A model generated the notes under the pieces. The model was not told the DNA's origin. It saw only the letters and a list, made by a program, of their open reading frames with translations, and did not search any database. The position numbers were made by a program, and so were the translations under genes. From contig JACHMT010000002.1 in assembly GCA_014208095.1 (NCBI GenBank), forward strand, positions 1,426,001 through 1,490,000: a stretch of DNA of 64,000 nt. The letters run 5' to 3'. Shown one piece after another: positions 17,130 to 25,548 of the stretch (the stretch's first letter is position 1; each line of letters opens with the position of its first letter). The DNA comes from Actinospineispora eucalypti. GTDB lineage: Bacteria; Actinomycetota; Actinomycetes; Mycobacteriales; Pseudonocardiaceae.

Positions 17130-17958
17130 ACGGGTTGCCGGCAAGGTCGCCTTCATCACGGGCGCGGCCCGGGGCCAGGGCCGCAGCCACGCGGTGCGGC
17201 TGGCCCAGGAGGGCGCGGACATCATCGCCGTCGACATCTGCCGGCGGCTCGACAACGTGCCGTATCCGCCGGCGACGCCGGAGGATCTGGCCGAGACCGT
17301 CGCGCTGGTGGAGAAGGAGGACCGCCGCATCGTCTCCGCGCAGGTGGACGTGCGCGACCTGGACGCCATGAGGGCGGCGGTGGACGGCGGTGTGCAACAG
17401 CTCGGCCGCTTGGACATCGTGGTGGCCAACGCCGGCATCGGCACCGGCGGCAGCACCCTGACCGACATGGAGCAGCCGATCTGGCAGGAGATGATCGACG
17501 TCAACCTGACCGGCGTCTGGCTGTCCACCAAGGTGGCGATACCGCACATCCTCGCCGGCGGCCGGGGCGGTTCGATCGTGCTCACCAGCTCGGTGGGCGG
17601 GATGAAGGCCTACCCGCACACGGGCCACTACGTCGCCGCCAAGCACGGGGTGGTCGGCGTGATGCGCTGCCTGGCCGTGGAACTGGCCCACCACAACATC
17701 CGGGTCAACTCGGTGCACCCCACCCAGGTGAACACGCCGATGGTGATGAACGACGCGACGTTCCGCATGTTCCGGCCCGACCTGGAGAACCCGGGGATCG
17801 ACGACTTCGCCCCGCTGTCGCAGATGGCGCACATGCTGCCGGTGCCGTGGGTGGAGCCGGAGGACATCAGCAACGCGGTGCTGTTCCTCGCGTCCGACGA
17901 GTCCCGCTACATCACCGGCATAACGCTGCCGGTCGACGCCGGCAGCCTGCTCAAGTAG
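17122..17958 (+). CDS. Mycofactocin-coupled-type short-chain dehydrogenase
   Basis: About 278 residues. The opening GKVAFITGAARGQGRSHAVRLAQEG and the following ADIIAVDIC are the hallmark of the carveol-dehydrogenase-like SDR group whose NAD(H) does not exchange and which is recycled by mycofactocin. The insert between GADIIAVDIC and the NAG motif is typical, and the active site YVAAK is intact. Substrates in this group are terpene or steroid alcohols. Coupled to the molybdenum hydroxylase genes, it may feed them an aldehyde or take their product. Confidence 0.9.
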   Translation: MSERVAGKVAFITGAARGQGRSHAVRLAQEGADIIAVDICRRLDNVPYPPATPEDLAETVALVEKEDRRIVSAQVDVRDLDAMRAAVDGGVQQLGRLDIVVANAGIGTGGSTLTDMEQPIWQEMIDVNLTGVWLSTKVAIPHILAGGRGGSIVLTSSVGGMKAYPHTGHYVAAKHGVVGVMRCLAVELAHHNIRVNSVHPTQVNTPMVMNDATFRMFRPDLENPGIDDFAPLSQMAHMLPVPWVEPEDISNAVLFLASDESRYITGITLPVDAGSLLK

Positions 17959-17965
17959 CGGCCGC

Positions 17966-18448
17966 TCACGAGGAGGTCGGGGTCAGTTCGCTGATCAGCC
18001 ACTGGCCCGCGACCTTGGTCATGGTCACCCGCGCGGTGCTGGAGGTGCCGCGCGGTTCCGGTGCCGCCTTGCTGGAGGTGCGCTGGTCGATGAAGACCAG
18101 CACGGTGACCGTGTCCGGGTCGGCGCTCACCACGGCCGCTCGGCTCACCACGGCCCGCGACGTGGTCCCCGCCTGCCGGACCGCGGGGGCGATCGTGCTC
18201 CGGGCGAACGGCAGGTAGTACTGCGCGAATGTGCCCGCCGTGGCCTGCTGGGCGCGGTCCAGGTCGGCGTCGATCGTGTCCGCGCCGTAGCTGAGCACCT
18301 CCGCGACGCGCTGCCGGGCCTGGGCCACCGCGTCGGCCCGGGCGGTGGTGATGGCGTCCACCCGCCGTTCCGCGAACACCAGCACGGTCGTCGCCCCGAC
18401 CACCGCGAGGGTCAGTACGGCCAGCAGCAGGACGGCGCGCCGGCTCAC
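17966..18448 (-). CDS. Mce-associated membrane protein (Mas), last gene of the mce operon
   Basis: About 160 residues: one N-terminal membrane helix (AVLLLAVLTLAVVGATTVLVF), then a periplasmic SnoaL/NTF2-like domain (ARQRVAEVLSYGADTIDADLDRAQQATAGTFAQYY) ending in VTMTKVAGQWLISELTP. Mas proteins are thought to stabilise Mce complexes at the membrane. The GTG start overlaps the previous stop (GTGA). Ends convergently 8 bases after the mycofactocin-type SDR gene. Confidence 0.85.
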   Translation of the reverse strand: MSRRAVLLLAVLTLAVVGATTVLVFAERRVDAITTARADAVAQARQRVAEVLSYGADTIDADLDRAQQATAGTFAQYYLPFARSTIAPAVRQAGTTSRAVVSRAAVVSADPDTVTVLVFIDQRTSSKAAPEPRGTSSTARVTMTKVAGQWLISELTPTSS

Positions 18449-18924
18449 GCGATCACGTCGTTCGACTGGACCAGCCACCGCGAGCCCTGCCGGAGCAGGC
18501 CGATGGCCACCCGGTAGTGGCGCACCTGGGGAACCTGGATCTCGGTATTGGTGATGCGGGCGGTGATCGACAGGAGCACGGTCGCGGTGTTCTCGTCCGC
18601 CCGCTCGATGCCGGCGGCCGTGATGGTGCAGGACGACTTCACCTTGCCCTGGGTCAGGATGTAGCGCAGGCCGTCGGTGCTGTCGATCAGGCCCTTGCGG
18701 TAGTTGCCAGTGGTCTCGGCGACGATCTGGGACACCTGTTGGGGAAAGGCCTCGTAGTCCAGCGAGTAGGACGTCTGGGCCACGTTGCGCGCCACGGTGA
18801 GGATCGCGTCCCGGCGGGCGTTGTCCGCGCGGTAGTCCAGCACCGAATGCAGCAGGATCCCGCCCGCCACCAACGCGGCCACCAGCACCAGGCCGAGCGC
18901 CCCGCCGAGCCAGCGTGTTCTCAT
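18445..18924 (-). CDS. Mce-associated membrane protein (Mas)
   Basis: About 159 residues with one N-terminal helix (GGALGLVLVAALVAGGILLH) and a small extracytoplasmic domain. The ATG at 18924 is chosen because GGAGGG lies 5 nt upstream. It is divergent in sequence from the flanking Mas proteins but has the same length, topology and position. Overlaps the next gene by 4 bases and follows the previous Mas gene by 11. Confidence 0.78.
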   Translation of the reverse strand: MRTRWLGGALGLVLVAALVAGGILLHSVLDYRADNARRDAILTVARNVAQTSYSLDYEAFPQQVSQIVAETTGNYRKGLIDSTDGLRYILTQGKVKSSCTITAAGIERADENTATVLLSITARITNTEIQVPQVRHYRVAIGLLRQGSRWLVQSNDVIA

Positions 18925-18935
18925 CCACACCCTCC

Positions 18936-19478
18936 CTACACCGGCTCGAAGCCCGCGAGCAGCCACCGGCCGTCCACCCGGACCGCGGTGACCCGGGCGA
19001 CCCGGCTGTCCACCCTCGGCGCGATCAGGTTCTTCCCGCTGGTGGTCTGGTTCAGGAACAGCAGCACGACCACCCGGTCCGGTCCGGCCTCGGCGACCCC
19101 GGCCTCCCGCACCACGGTCCGCATGCTCGCCCGCTGCTCGACGACCACCGGCCGGATCGTCTCCGCCAGGGCACTCCGGGCCCAGTAGTCGCCGGTGGCC
19201 GCGGACCTCGCGCGTTCGAGGTCGGTGTCGAGCGTGCGGTAGTCGAAGTTGAGCAGCTTCGGGGTGAGGTCGAGTGCCGCCGACACCGCCTGCCGGCCGG
19301 CCGACTCGCCGCGCAGGGCGTCCGCCGTGGAAAAGGTGAGAACGGTGAGCCCGACGGCACCGCCGACGGCGAGCAGCGCGGTGGCGGCGGCCAGCAGGAC
19401 CCGTGGGAGTCCGGGCGGCAGCGCCCGGTCGGCGCCGGTGACCACCGCCCCCGCGAGCCGGCCCAGTGCGCGGATCAT
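18936..19478 (-). CDS. Mce-associated membrane protein (Mas)
   Basis: About 180 residues: an N-terminal helix (PRVLLAAATALLAVGGAVGLTVLTF) and the Mas-type periplasmic domain (DLTPKLLNFDYRTLDTDLERARSAATGDYW; VTAVRVDGRWLLAGFEPV). The ATG start overlaps the stop of the displaced yrbEA gene (ATGA). Family assignment is firm from topology and the ending motif; the individual role is unknown. Confidence 0.83.
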   Translation of the reverse strand: MIRALGRLAGAVVTGADRALPPGLPRVLLAAATALLAVGGAVGLTVLTFSTADALRGESAGRQAVSAALDLTPKLLNFDYRTLDTDLERARSAATGDYWARSALAETIRPVVVEQRASMRTVVREAGVAEAGPDRVVVLLFLNQTTSGKNLIAPRVDSRVARVTAVRVDGRWLLAGFEPV

Positions 19479-20233
19479 TGGGAACCGAACTGCATGTAGA
19501 TCAGCGTGATGATGGTGTTGACCACGAAAAGGATGACCACCACCAGCACCACGGTCTCGTTGACCGCCTCGCCCACACCCTTGGCCCCGGGGCCGACGGT
19601 GAGGCCTCGATAGCAGCCGACCAACCCCGCCGCCAGCCCGAACACGATCACCTTCACGATCCCCACCAGCACGTCCGACAGCCCGACCAGGAGCGTCAGG
19701 TTGGCGACGAACTGGCCGGCGCTGGCGCCCTGGACGAGCACCGAGAACACGTATCCGGTGCTGATGCCGGCCACGCACACCACGGCGTTGAGGCCGACCG
19801 CCACGAGCGTCGTGGCGAGCACGCGCGGGACGACGAGCCGGTGGACCGGGTCGACACCGAGCACCTCCATGGCGTCGATCTCCTCCCGGATGGTCCGCGC
19901 GGCCAGGTCGGCGCAGATCGCCGTGGACCCGGCGCCGGCCAGGACCAGGACGCTCGCCATCGACCCGATCTCACGGATCACCGCCAGCGCGGTACCGGCG
20001 CCGGACAGGTCGATCGCGCCGATCTGGATGAGCAGCTGGTTGACGAAGAAGATCGTGACGCCGAGGAACGGCACGGCCAGGAAGATGCACGGCAGGATCG
20101 TGACCCGGGCCAGGAACACGGTCTGTTCCAGGAACTCCCGCGTCTGGAACGGACGCCGGAAGATCGCGCGAAGGGCGTCCAGGCTCATCGCTATGAACCC
20201 GCCGACGGCGGTGAGCGCGGTCGCCGGGGTCAC
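19475..20233 (-). CDS. yrbEA: YrbE-A type permease of the Mce transporter (MlaE family), displaced
   Basis: 252 residues, full length for the family. The opening AVGGFIAMSLDALRAIFRRPFQTREFLEQ and the signature ADLAARTIREEIDAMEVLGVDP mark it as the yrbEA, not yrbEB, paralogue. About five membrane segments follow. YrbEA and YrbEB normally form the permease core, driven by an MceG/Mkl ATPase that is not in this window. In the usual operon yrbEA is the first gene, directly before yrbEB; here it lies downstream of mceF between Mas genes. It is coupled by GTGA to the Mas gene before it and ATGA to the one after. Confidence 0.93.
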   Translation of the reverse strand: MTPATALTAVGGFIAMSLDALRAIFRRPFQTREFLEQTVFLARVTILPCIFLAVPFLGVTIFFVNQLLIQIGAIDLSGAGTALAVIREIGSMASVLVLAGAGSTAICADLAARTIREEIDAMEVLGVDPVHRLVVPRVLATTLVAVGLNAVVCVAGISTGYVFSVLVQGASAGQFVANLTLLVGLSDVLVGIVKVIVFGLAAGLVGCYRGLTVGPGAKGVGEAVNETVVLVVVILFVVNTIITLIYMQFGSQ

Positions 20234-20718
20234 GCGACGAACTCGAGGTCGGAGACCAGCCAGTTCCCGTCCTGGTTCTCCAGGACCAGCCGGACCCGGT
20301 AGGCGCCCGGATGCCCCCTCGGCGAGTCGGCGTTCTGGATCACCGCGTTCGCCGAGACCAGCACGGTCGCCCGCCGCTGGTCCGCGTGCTGGACGGCGGA
20401 GGCACTGATCGCCGCCCGCGAGCCCACCTGCCCGGTGTGCACGACCTGGTTGAACGGGCCGGCTCCCCGGGCGAACTCCTCCCGCCAGGCACCGGTTGCC
20501 CCGGCGAGCACCCGGTCCCGCGTGGCCTGTGGGTTGTCCGGACTGAGTGTGAGCAAGGCGAGGACCTCGTTCCGAGCGGCCGCGGTGACGGCAGCGTCGC
20601 GTTCCCGGTGGTCGTGCTGGGCCCGCAGGTACCACAGCACCCCGCCCGCCGAGGCCAGCAGGACGCTGGCCACCACGGAGGCGACGATCGTACGGGCGAG
20701 GGTGCGGCCGGTGTCCAT
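20230..20718 (-). CDS. Mce-associated membrane protein (Mas)
   Basis: 162 residues: helix TIVASVVASVLLASAGGVLWYL, then a Mas-type domain ending YRVRLVLENQDGNWLVSDLEFV. It begins 3 bases after the mceF stop and ends overlapping yrbEA by 4 bases, so it bridges the Mce protein genes and the displaced permease gene. Confidence 0.85.
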   Translation of the reverse strand: MDTGRTLARTIVASVVASVLLASAGGVLWYLRAQHDHRERDAAVTAAARNEVLALLTLSPDNPQATRDRVLAGATGAWREEFARGAGPFNQVVHTGQVGSRAAISASAVQHADQRRATVLVSANAVIQNADSPRGHPGAYRVRLVLENQDGNWLVSDLEFVA

Positions 20719-20721
20719 CGC

Positions 20722-22245
20722 TCACCGCCCACTCGGGGCCAGCAGCGGCGAGAGCAGGTACTGCGCCACGCCCGGCACCGGCCCCTTCGGGGTGCTGACC
20801 TCCGGCAACGGCGAGGCGCCGCCGTTGACGAACGGCTGGCCGCCGGCGAAGAACAGCCCGTCCGGGCTCTCGTGGGAGCTGTTGCCGGGGCCGTTGATCG
20901 CCGGCGGGGTGGGGCTCGGTTCCGGGCCGGCGAAGTCGGCGCCCCGGATGAACGCCTCGTTCTCCGCGCGGGTCTTGGGGTTGCGCGCGGCCACCTCGAG
21001 CATGTGCTTGATCGCCACGTCGGTGGCCGCCTTGGCCCGGTCCGGGGCCTGGAAGTGCCAGCCGCAGGCGGCGGCGGTCGCGCCGGTGCTGTCCGGCCCG
21101 GCCGGGCTCCCGGGTGGGCACGGCGCGTTGCGGAAACCCCGCACCGCGATCGGCGAGTCCTTCGGTTCCTTGCAGTACGCGTCGGTGGGCGGCGGGCGCG
21201 AGTTGGACAGGTCCGACGGCGCGATCCGGTCCTCCTCGAACCCCTTGGTGCACGGCGGAGGCTGGTTGAAGGTCAGCTTGAAGCCCAGCGCCGAGTAGGG
21301 CGGCGGGAACTGGCCGCCGGCCTCCAGCGAACCCTTGGCGGTCGTACTGGTCAGCGCCGCGGTCGCCGCCGGGAAGATGACCATGGTCTGCCGGATGTTG
21401 GGCACGAACACGCGCAGCACCTGGCTGGTGGAGGTCAGGTCGGTGAGCAGCTGGGGCAGGGTGGGGCGCACCTCGTTCACCAGCTCGCCGAGCGCGTCGG
21501 CCATCGGGCCGGCCTTGTCGATCGCGCCCCGCAGGCTCGGGTCGACGGCGCGCAGGGTGTCGGTCACGGCGGCCAGGTCACCGGTGAACGACCGGACCTG
21601 GGGTCCGATCCGCTGCTGGGTGGCCAGCACCGGCACCAGGTCGGTGAACAGCCGGACGGTCGGGTCGAGGTCGGCGCTTGCCAGGCCCTGCAGCCGCATC
21701 GCGGACCGGAGCAGGCCGGCGAGCTCCGGCCCCGTCCCGTGCAGGGCCCGGTAGAGCTCGTCGACGGTGCTGTGCAGCTTGTCCAGGGGCAGCGTGGCGG
21801 CGACGTCGTTCACCGAGGACAGCAGCTTCCCCACCGCGGTGGGAAGTCCGACGCGCCCGGCCGGGATGACGTCCCCGTCGCGCAGCGGCGGCGCGGCCGG
21901 GCCGCCCGGTTCGAAGTTGACGAACTGCTCACCGATCGCCGACGTGCCGCGCACCGACACCGCCGAGTTCGCCGGGATCGACACGCCGTCGTTGATGCCG
22001 AGCACGGCGGTCACCCCGGCCCGGTCGAGCTCCACCCGGTCGACCTTGCCCACCTCGATGCCCCGGTAGGTGACCAGCGCATGCTCGTAGAGGCCGCTGG
22101 CCGAGGGCAGTTGGAGGGTGACCGTGTAGATGCCGGCTCCCAGCATGCGCGGGACCCGCAGGTACTCCACGCCGGCGTAGGTGACGCCGAGCAGGGTGAC
22201 GACGACGAACGCGATGAGCTGGCCGCGGACCATCCTGTTCAACAT
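20722..22245 (-). CDS. mceF: Mce family protein MceF
   Basis: 507 residues. An N-terminal signal-anchor helix (LIAFVVVTLLGVTYAGVEYL) is followed by the MlaD/Mce domain (GAGIYTVTLQLPSASGLYEHALVTYRGIEVGKV) and the helical coiled region. A long proline-rich C-terminal tail after residue ~330 is typical of MceF. Its position as sixth Mce gene fits. The Mce proteins are thought to form a hexameric tube that conducts lipid across the cell envelope. Its ATG overlaps the MceE stop by one base. Confidence 0.9.
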   Translation of the reverse strand: MLNRMVRGQLIAFVVVTLLGVTYAGVEYLRVPRMLGAGIYTVTLQLPSASGLYEHALVTYRGIEVGKVDRVELDRAGVTAVLGINDGVSIPANSAVSVRGTSAIGEQFVNFEPGGPAAPPLRDGDVIPAGRVGLPTAVGKLLSSVNDVAATLPLDKLHSTVDELYRALHGTGPELAGLLRSAMRLQGLASADLDPTVRLFTDLVPVLATQQRIGPQVRSFTGDLAAVTDTLRAVDPSLRGAIDKAGPMADALGELVNEVRPTLPQLLTDLTSTSQVLRVFVPNIRQTMVIFPAATAALTSTTAKGSLEAGGQFPPPYSALGFKLTFNQPPPCTKGFEEDRIAPSDLSNSRPPPTDAYCKEPKDSPIAVRGFRNAPCPPGSPAGPDSTGATAAACGWHFQAPDRAKAATDVAIKHMLEVAARNPKTRAENEAFIRGADFAGPEPSPTPPAINGPGNSSHESPDGLFFAGGQPFVNGGASPLPEVSTPKGPVPGVAQYLLSPLLAPSGR

Positions 22246-23435
22246 CAGTTGCCATCCGGGATGAGCGAGCCGAGCAGGGTGCCTTCCCGCTCGGTGGGCC
22301 GGTTCTTCGGTTTCGGCTGGAGCTGGGTCGGTTTGGGCTCCTGCCCGCCGAGGGGCAGGGGTAGCTGCTCGGCCAGGCCGGCGGTGAGCGGGTTGGAGTC
22401 CACCAGCCCGCCGGCCAGCGAGGAGCCGCCGAGCAGCGGCACGCCCGCGATGGTGAGGCCGCGCAGCATGTTGCCGCTGAGCGTCTTCTGGTCCAGGTCG
22501 ACCGTGATGTAGAGGTTCCCGTAGTCACCGTTGAGCACGGCGGGAAAGGCCTTGTTGGACGCGAACGGGAAGGTGAAGAGCATCCCCATCGCCCCGGTCA
22601 GCTCCTTGCCCGAGTCGGCCAGCTTGGCCAGCACCGGCTGTAGCGACTCGAGGTTGGCCCGCAGGTCGTCGCGACTGCTGTTGATCACCTTGGCCCCGAC
22701 GTCGCCGAGGTCGGAGACCGCGTCCAGCGTGTGGACCAGGGTGCCGCGCTGGCGTTCCAGAACCTCCAGGCCCGGCGGGATCGTCCGCAGCGCGTTGTCG
22801 ATCACCTGGTCCTGCTGGGCGAGGGTGGTGCCGAGCCGGTCCACGTTCTGCATCGCCGCGACGATGTCGGTCCTGCGCGCGTCCAGGGTCGCGGACAGCG
22901 TGTTGAGGTTCTGGATCAGCTGCCGGGCGTCGTCCTCCCGCCCGCCGAGCGCACCGTTCAGTTCCGAGGTGATGGTCTGCAGCTGCCCGACGCCGCCCTG
23001 GTTGAGCAGCAGCGACAGCGCGGTCAGCAGCTCCTCGGTCTCCGGGTAGTGGCCGGTGCGGGCCAGCGGGATGTCGTCGCCGTCGCGCAGCGTGCCGACG
23101 GCCGGACCCCGCCGGGGCGGCGCGAGCTCCAGGTACTCCGCGCCGAGGAGGCTCTTCTGCGCCACCCGGGCCTCGGCGTTGGCCGGCAGGCTGGCCGAGC
23201 GCTTCATGCTGACCGTGAGCCTGGCGGTCCAGTTGTCGAAGGCGATGTCGGTGACGGTGCCGACCGTGATGTCGTTGACCTTCACGTCGGCGTTCGGGAC
23301 CAGGTTGCCCACGTTCGCCACGTGCACGGTGACCCGGTAGCTGTCCTCGCCGGTGCCGGCCCGGAACGGGAGCGCGACACCGCCGCACCCGGACAGCAGC
23401 ACCGCGCCGGCCAGCAGCACCGGGACCAGCCTCAT
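22245..23435 (-). CDS. mceE: Mce family lipoprotein MceE (LprK-like)
   Basis: 396 residues. A lipoprotein signal peptide with lipobox LSGC, lipidated cysteine at residue 17, is the usual mark of MceE. Mce domain (YRVTVHVANVGNLVPNADVKVNDITVGTV) then a long helical section. Overlaps mceD by 4 bases at its 5' end. Confidence 0.92.
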   Translation of the reverse strand: MRLVPVLLAGAVLLSGCGGVALPFRAGTGEDSYRVTVHVANVGNLVPNADVKVNDITVGTVTDIAFDNWTARLTVSMKRSASLPANAEARVAQKSLLGAEYLELAPPRRGPAVGTLRDGDDIPLARTGHYPETEELLTALSLLLNQGGVGQLQTITSELNGALGGREDDARQLIQNLNTLSATLDARRTDIVAAMQNVDRLGTTLAQQDQVIDNALRTIPPGLEVLERQRGTLVHTLDAVSDLGDVGAKVINSSRDDLRANLESLQPVLAKLADSGKELTGAMGMLFTFPFASNKAFPAVLNGDYGNLYITVDLDQKTLSGNMLRGLTIAGVPLLGGSSLAGGLVDSNPLTAGLAEQLPLPLGGQEPKPTQLQPKPKNRPTEREGTLLGSLIPDGN

Positions 23436-24544
23436 CGCCCACCCCCGGTGGGCAGCGGCGCGGTCTGCAGCGGGAAGGCGAGCGGGATGTTGTTCATCTT
23501 CAGCACCTGGACGAACGGCATGATCGCGGACTCGCAGGCGGCGTTGGTGTTGTCGTTGCGACCACCGGCGGCGAAGATCAGCGAACAGACGAAGGTCGCC
23601 GGGTCGGCCATGTTGGTGAGCGCGAAGGCGCCCGCCTGGAGGCTGCCGACCGGGTCGTAGGTGTTGTTGAAGTTGGACACCCCGACGGGTGCGCGCTGCA
23701 GGAGATCGGCGAGTGCCTGCCGGTTGTCCGCGAGCTGCTTGGTGAGATCGCCGAGCCCGTGCAGGCTGGTGTCCAGCTGCTCGCGGTTGTCCCGCGCGAA
23801 GTCCCGCACCAGCACCGAGGTGCGGTCCAGGGTCCGGATCACCTCGCCGAGCTGTTCGCGGTTGTCCGCCAGCACCGAGGACACCTGCGCGAGCTGTTGG
23901 CCGAACGCCCCGACGGCGTCGTCATTCTGCTTGAGGTTGGTCACCAGGGACCGCAGGTTGCGGACCGTGCCGAACAGATCCTGGCCGCCCTCGGCCAGCG
24001 TGGTCATCGCGGCGGACGTGTTGCGGATGGTGTCGTGGATCCGGTCGCCCTGGCCGGCGAGGTTGGCGTGCGTGACGTCCAGCGCGCGGCCCAGCGGGCC
24101 GGTGGTCTCCCCCGGGGCCGGTCCGAGTTGGCCGGTGAGTTGGGTGAGCTGGTCGACGGTGGTGTCCCATTCGACCGGCGTGACGGTGCGCGACAGCGGG
24201 ATGGTCGCGTCGTCGGGCAGCGCCGGACCGCCCCGGTAGGCCGGGACGAGCTGGACGAACCGGCTGCTGACCAACGTCGGCGACACGATCGCCGCCTTGG
24301 CGTCGGCCGGGATGCGCACCGCCGCGTCGTAGCGCAGGACCACCTTGACCTGCCCGGGCTCGGCGGCGATCGACTCGATCTTGCCGACCTCGACGCCGAG
24401 CACCCGGACCGAGTCGCCGGCGTAGAGCCCGGGCGACTCGGCGAAGTAGGCCGTGACCACCTTGTCGGCGGGCGTGAGCGGGGCGGCGATCACGCCGGCG
24501 GCCACCGCCAACAGGGCGGCGACCAGCACCACTGGCTTTCTCAT
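23432..24544 (-). CDS. mceD: Mce family protein MceD
   Basis: 370 residues. N-terminal membrane helix (PVVLVAALLAVAAGVIAAPL), then the Mce domain (VVTAYFAESPGLYAGDSVRVLGVEVGKI) and repeated heptad-rich helices (LGEVIRTLDRTSVLVRDFARDNREQL), ending in a disordered tail. Fourth Mce gene. Overlaps both neighbours by 4 bases. Confidence 0.92.
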   Translation of the reverse strand: MRKPVVLVAALLAVAAGVIAAPLTPADKVVTAYFAESPGLYAGDSVRVLGVEVGKIESIAAEPGQVKVVLRYDAAVRIPADAKAAIVSPTLVSSRFVQLVPAYRGGPALPDDATIPLSRTVTPVEWDTTVDQLTQLTGQLGPAPGETTGPLGRALDVTHANLAGQGDRIHDTIRNTSAAMTTLAEGGQDLFGTVRNLRSLVTNLKQNDDAVGAFGQQLAQVSSVLADNREQLGEVIRTLDRTSVLVRDFARDNREQLDTSLHGLGDLTKQLADNRQALADLLQRAPVGVSNFNNTYDPVGSLQAGAFALTNMADPATFVCSLIFAAGGRNDNTNAACESAIMPFVQVLKMNNIPLAFPLQTAPLPTGGGR

Positions 24545-25548
24545 GGTCCAACCGCCTTGAGCACGTCGGGGAGCAGCGGGGCGAGGTTGGTCGGGGGCAG
24601 GTCCGGGATGTACCCGAAGAACCAGGGGCCGCCGGCGACCGACTCACCGAGGGAGCCGGCGTAGATGTTCAGCCCCTGGATCGTCGAGCCCATCAGCTGG
24701 TCGTCGGCGTTGAGCATGTCGAGCACCTTTTGCAGCTCCTCGAGCGCCGGCCGCAGCTGTTCCCGGTTGTCCCGCACCAGGCCGCTGAGCTGCTCGAGCA
24801 TCGAGCTGGTCGAGGTCAGCAGGCTGGCGATGACGGCGCGGCGCCGGTTCAGCTCGTCGAGCAGCAGGTTGCCGTCGTTGAACAGCCGCGACAGCTCGCG
24901 GTTTCGCTGGGCCACCACGCCGGTCACCGTGTTGGCCCGGCCCAGCAGCTCGCGCAGTGCCTGGTCCTCCTGGGCCACCAGCTGGGTGAGCCGGTTGACG
25001 CCGTCCAGCGCCCCGTGCAGCGCGGCCGGGGTGCCCTTCAACGTGGTGGCGACCGTGTCCAGGGCCTTGGCCAGCTGCTGTTTGTCCAGCCGGGCCGAGT
25101 GCTGGGTCAGCTGGCCCAGGATCTGCGTGAGGTCGTAGGGCGACGTGGTGCGGGCCAGCGGGATCTCGGCGCCGGCCGGCAGCTGCCCGCCGCCCGAGGG
25201 CAGCACGGCCAGGTAGCGCACCCCCAGCGAGGTGGCGCTCTTGATCGCCGCGCCGGTCAGCTCGCCGAGGTTGCCCGGCCCGGCCACGTTGAACTCGACC
25301 CGGACGTGGTCGCCGGCCAGCTCGACGCTGTCCACCTTGCCGACGGTGAGGCCGCCGATGCGCACGTCGGCCCCGGCGGTCAGGCCGGCCGCCTCGGTGA
25401 ACTGGGCCGAGTAGGAGGCGTTGGCCAGCGACCGGTAGAGGGAGCCGGAGGTCAGCGCCAGCAGGAGCATGACCACCACGGCGGCTATGCCGACCGTGCC
25501 GACCACCCGGGGGTCGCGTTCCCGGAAACGGATCTTCGAGTTCAGCAT
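24541..25548 (-). CDS. mceC: Mce family protein MceC
   Basis: 335 residues starting at MLNSKIRF (25548), which overlaps the end of mceB by 7 bases; the frame stays open far upstream but that part is a shadow of mceB and mceA. N-terminal helix (VGIAAVVVMLLLALTSGSLY), Mce domain (YSAQFTEAAGLTAGADVRIGGLTVGKV) and a helical segment ending LPDVLKAVGP. Confidence 0.9.
   Translation of the reverse strand: MLNSKIRFRERDPRVVGTVGIAAVVVMLLLALTSGSLYRSLANASYSAQFTEAAGLTAGADVRIGGLTVGKVDSVELAGDHVRVEFNVAGPGNLGELTGAAIKSATSLGVRYLAVLPSGGGQLPAGAEIPLARTTSPYDLTQILGQLTQHSARLDKQQLAKALDTVATTLKGTPAALHGALDGVNRLTQLVAQEDQALRELLGRANTVTGVVAQRNRELSRLFNDGNLLLDELNRRRAVIASLLTSTSSMLEQLSGLVRDNREQLRPALEELQKVLDMLNADDQLMGSTIQGLNIYAGSLGESVAGGPWFFGYIPDLPPTNLAPLLPDVLKAVGP

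Noticed and set aside
19475..21253. 592-residue version of the yrbEA frame
   Set aside because: The extra N-terminal part is out-of-frame mceF/mas sequence; the family start and GTGA overlap put the gene at 20233.
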